A stretch of DNA of 5,765 bases from Scatosoma sp045645245 (GTDB lineage: Bacteria; Bacillota; Clostridia; Christensenellales; Borkfalkiaceae): assembly GCA_045645245.1 (NCBI GenBank), contig JAZRIK010000034.1, positions 1-5,765 on the forward strand, written 5' to 3'. Below, one piece after another: positions 2,895 through 5,765 of the stretch. The notes beneath the pieces are model-generated. The model did no database searches and was not told the origin of the DNA. It saw nothing but the letters and a program-made list of their open reading frames with translations. A program made the position numbers and the translations under genes. Position 1 is the first letter of the stretch, and the number at the start of each line of letters is the position of its first letter.

Positions 2895-5765
2895 TTATTC
2901 AGCAGTTGCTTCTTCTTCCACTTCGCTTGCTACTTCTTGGGGAGCAGCCGAGTAGTTTCCGATATATTGCGGTGTCACGCTCTTATACGATTTTGTACCC
3001 GTACCGGCAGGAATCAACTTACCGATGATAACGTTTTCTTTCAAGCCGACAAGGTAATCGCGCTTGGTGCGGATTGCCGCTTCGGTGAGCACTCTCGACG
3101 TTTCTTGGAAGGACGCAGCCGACAAGAAGCTGTCCGTTGCAAGCGCCGCTTTGGTGATACCAAGCAGTACGCGCTTTGCAAGTGCGGGCTTGCCGCCTTT
3201 TTGCATCGCTTTCAAGTTTTCGTCTTGGAAGGTGACCATATCCACAAGCTCGCCCGGAAGAAGGTCGGTATCGCCTGCATTTTCGATACGAACTTTCTTA
3301 AGCATTTGACGTACGATGATTTCAACGTGTTTATCGTTGATTTCAACCCCTTGCGAACGATATACCGATTGTACTTGTTCCAAGATATAGTCTTGCACGC
3401 CTTTCACGCCTTGAATGCGCAAAATGTCTTGGGGATATACGCTGCCGGCATTCAAGAGCACGCCGGGAACAACCTTTTCGCCTTCTTTTACTTTGATTTC
3501 CGCGTTGAACGGCAACGAGTATTCTTTCTTGAGTTCGCCCGTTTGCTCGTCCATAATCTTGATGTGCTTGGAGCCGTCGGAGTCGTCCAAAGCCACGATA
3601 CCTTCCACTTCGCAGATGGTTGCGCAGCCCTTGGGTTTACGAACTTCGAACAATTCTTCTACACGGGGCAAACCTTGCGTGATGTCGCCCGTTGCAGCGA
3701 TACCGCCGGTGTGGAAGGTACGCATCGTAAGCTGTGTACCGGGTTCACCGATGGATTGCGCAGCAATCGTACCAACCGCTTCGCCCACTTGTACAGGCAA
3801 CGTCGTAGCCATATTTTTACCATAGCACTTCGCGCATACGCCGTATCTCGACGAGCAACCAAAGATGCTGCGGATTGCCACTTCTTGAATACCTGCCGCG
3901 CAGATTTCGTCCGCTTCTTTTTCATCGATGAATTGATTCATACCGACAAGCACTTCGCCCGTTGCAGGGTTTACTACGTCTTCCGCAGCAAATCTACCCA
4001 AAATTCTCGATTTTAAGCCTTCGATTTCTTTGCCGACCGTATCAAAGATAGCGCGTACTTTCATACCTTGCGGCTTTCTGCCTACGCAGCAATCGTCTTC
4101 GCGAACGATGATTTCGTGCGATACGTCAACAAGACGGCGGGTCAAATAACCGGAGTCTGCCGTTTTGAGTGCGGTATCCGTCAAACCTTTACGGCCGCCG
4201 TGCGACGAAATGAAATATTCGAGAACGGAAAGACCGTTTCTGAAACACGATTTAACGGGAACTTCGATCTTTTTACCTTGCGGGTTAACCATTAGACCAC
4301 GCATACCTGCGAGCTGCTTAATTTGGTCGATCGAACCACGCGCGCCCGAGTCAGCCATCATCCAAATCGGATTGAACTTATCTTCTTCGCCTTGCTTTTT
4401 CAAAAGCGACGCTACTTGGTCGGTAGCCGAGTCCCATTGCGCGATTACCGCGCTGTATCTTTCTTCTTCGTTGAGCAAACCACGCGCGTATTTCTTCGCG
4501 ATTTTGCCCACTTCTTTTTCCGCGTTGTCGATGATTGCTTGCTTTTCAGCAGGAATCTTCATATCGAATACCGACGTCGTCAATGCTGCCAGCGTCGAAT
4601 ATTTATAACCGCGTTCCTTCATCGCGTCGAGTACGTACGACGCTTTGGGTGCTTTACCCGTTCTAAACGATGCTTCTACGATACGCGACAAATGCTTTTT
4701 GCCGATTGCGCGGGCATTGCCGATGAATTCGGTATCCAGTTCCAAACGCAAGTACGATTCGGGCGTGTTTCTCTTAACAAAGCCAAGGTCTTGGGGAAGT
4801 CCTTCGTTGTAAATCAAACGACCGATGGTGGTTTTGATTACACCCGACACTTCCAGCTTGCCCGTCTTTTCATTGCGGCGGACGGTTGCGCTCTTGATAA
4901 CCGTTTCGCCGTCTTTGTTTTCAACGGGGCAAACGTAAGGCAAGGGCAAATCGTCGAACTTGCCTTCGGGCAATTCCACTACGCGTTTAAGGTACATTTC
5001 GTCTTGCTCGTGCGCGACTTTATTTTGATATGCAAGAATCGCTTCGTTTTCCGACGAATAGATGGGCGCTTGATATACTTCGCCGTTTTCGTCAGGGCGA
5101 CCTTGTTCGTCGTATTTTTTGCCTTCTTCGCGACGCTTAATGGTTAAATAGTAAGCGCCGATAATCATATCTTGCGTAGGCGACATAACCGATTTACCGT
5201 CGGCAAGCTTCAAAATGTTGTTCGCCGAAAGCATCAAAAATCTTGCTTCCGCTTGCGCTTCTACCGACAAGGGAAGGTGCACGGCCATTTGGTCACCGTC
5301 GAAGTCGGCGTTGAAAGGTCCGCAAACAAGGGGCGAAATTTTAATCGCTCTGCCTTCGATGAGTACCGGTTCGAACGCTTGAATGGACAAACGGTGGAGC
5401 GTAGGCGCACGGTTCAAAAGTACGGGGTGGTCTTTGATAACGTCTTCTAAAACGTTCCAAACCATATCCTTTGCCTTTTCTACCGCGCGTTTTGCCGTTT
5501 TGATGTTATGGCATTGACCGCTTTCCACCAAACGCTTCATAATGAACGGCTTGAAAAGCTCGATTGCCATTTCTTTGGGCAAACCGCATTGATAAATTTT
5601 GAGTTCGGGCCCAACGACGATAACCGAACGGCCGGAATAGTCAACACGCTTACCAAGCAGGTTTTGACGGAAACGGCCTTGCTTACCGCGGAGCATTGCG
5701 GAAAGCGATTTCAAATCGCGGTTGGAAGGACCGGATAATGCCTTACCGCGACGACCGTTGTCAAT
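2895..5765 (-). CDS. rpoC: DNA-directed RNA polymerase subunit beta', partial (N-terminus beyond the window)
   Basis: 956 codons of beta' are visible and the frame is open to the window edge. About 300 N-terminal residues (first zinc site, clamp) are missing, since the visible part starts near E. coli residue 305-310 (DNGRRGKALSG). Counting from the first visible codon: KQGRFRQNLLGKRVDYSGRS at about 28-47 (switch region); catalytic NADFDGD at 152-158, whose three aspartates (154, 156, 158) hold the active-site magnesium; F-loop around ADSGARGSIDQIKQLAGMRG (471-490); bridge helix about 512-546 (LEYFISSHGGRKG...DTALKTADSGYLTRRL); second zinc site C559, C637, C644, C647; trigger loop about 674-710, with QLTMRTFHTGG running directly into DITQGLPRVEELFE. 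The gammaproteobacterial SI3 insertion is absent, as in Firmicutes. A short acidic tail (EVEEEATAE) ends the protein. Nothing looks degraded. A strong terminator follows, and no str-operon ribosomal gene lies downstream. Confidence 0.98.
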   Translation of the reverse strand: MDNGRRGKALSGPSNRDLKSLSAMLRGKQGRFRQNLLGKRVDYSGRSVIVVGPELKIYQCGLPKEMAIELFKPFIMKRLVESGQCHNIKTAKRAVEKAKDMVWNVLEDVIKDHPVLLNRAPTLHRLSIQAFEPVLIEGRAIKISPLVCGPFNADFDGDQMAVHLPLSVEAQAEARFLMLSANNILKLADGKSVMSPTQDMIIGAYYLTIKRREEGKKYDEQGRPDENGEVYQAPIYSSENEAILAYQNKVAHEQDEMYLKRVVELPEGKFDDLPLPYVCPVENKDGETVIKSATVRRNEKTGKLEVSGVIKTTIGRLIYNEGLPQDLGFVKRNTPESYLRLELDTEFIGNARAIGKKHLSRIVEASFRTGKAPKASYVLDAMKERGYKYSTLAALTTSVFDMKIPAEKQAIIDNAEKEVGKIAKKYARGLLNEEERYSAVIAQWDSATDQVASLLKKQGEEDKFNPIWMMADSGARGSIDQIKQLAGMRGLMVNPQGKKIEVPVKSCFRNGLSVLEYFISSHGGRKGLTDTALKTADSGYLTRRLVDVSHEIIVREDDCCVGRKPQGMKVRAIFDTVGKEIEGLKSRILGRFAAEDVVNPATGEVLVGMNQFIDEKEADEICAAGIQEVAIRSIFGCSSRYGVCAKCYGKNMATTLPVQVGEAVGTIAAQSIGEPGTQLTMRTFHTGGIAATGDITQGLPRVEELFEVRKPKGCATICEVEGIVALDDSDGSKHIKIMDEQTGELKKEYSLPFNAEIKVKEGEKVVPGVLLNAGSVYPQDILRIQGVKGVQDYILEQVQSVYRSQGVEINDKHVEIIVRQMLKKVRIENAGDTDLLPGELVDMVTFQDENLKAMQKGGKPALAKRVLLGITKAALATDSFLSAASFQETSRVLTEAAIRTKRDYLVGLKENVIIGKLIPAGTGTKSYKSVTPQYIGNYSAAPQEVASEVEEEATAE

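Noticed and set aside
2835..4016. Long plus-strand open frame (393 codons) opposite rpoC
   Set aside because: It is antisense to strongly conserved rpoC, rich in Phe, Arg and His as expected for a reverse-complement shadow, has no recognisable domain, and its start runs through the terminator hairpin.
1..5765. CRISPR array, tRNA, rRNA, insertion sequence or defence system
   Set aside because: No regularly spaced repeats, cloverleaf, rRNA-like sequence, transposase or nuclease-like protein is visible on either strand.

Overview
The window is a fragment of a low-to-moderate GC, fermentative, anaerobic Firmicutes genome, most likely an uncultured Clostridia member. Three things support this. 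RpoC lacks the large trigger-loop insertion found in gammaproteobacteria and reads like clostridial RpoC. There is a pyruvate formate-lyase locus with its radical-SAM activase. The intergenic DNA is very AT-rich and carries near-consensus sigma-A promoters and AGGAG ribosome binding sites. All genes lie on the minus strand, so transcription runs from high to low coordinates. Both edges cut through a gene and the length is not a round number, so this may be a complete short metagenomic contig. That is an inference.

Layout in transcription order. (1) 5765-2895: the C-terminal three quarters of rpoC (RNA polymerase beta'), with its start outside the window, followed by a strong 12-bp-stem terminator (2884-2855). 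(2) A consensus promoter (2841-2813) and a leader of about 107 nt precede a GtrA-family membrane protein gene (2698-2204). (3) An AT-rich 281-bp intergenic region (2203-1923) has no gene but dense signals: a perfect dyad, two tandem promoters, a bulged inverted repeat, and a terminator-like hairpin with seven U's just before the pflA ribosome binding site. (4) The fermentation cluster follows: pflA (1922-1197), overlapping by 4 nt a small thioredoxin-fold gene (1200-886), a 60-nt gap with a short inverted repeat, then the start of pflB (825 to the window edge).

How the genes work together: PflA makes the glycyl radical on PflB, which splits pyruvate and CoA into acetyl-CoA and formate. The thioredoxin-like protein lies between activase and enzyme and is tightly coupled to pflA, so it may serve the redox needs of this system (inference). 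RpoC and the GtrA-like protein look like separate transcription units with no functional link to it.

I see no clearly novel multi-gene system. The points most worth a second look are the attenuator-like pflA leader, the thioredoxin-like gene embedded in a pflA-first operon, and the in-frame TAA that ends pflB in a highly conserved motif six bases from the window edge.
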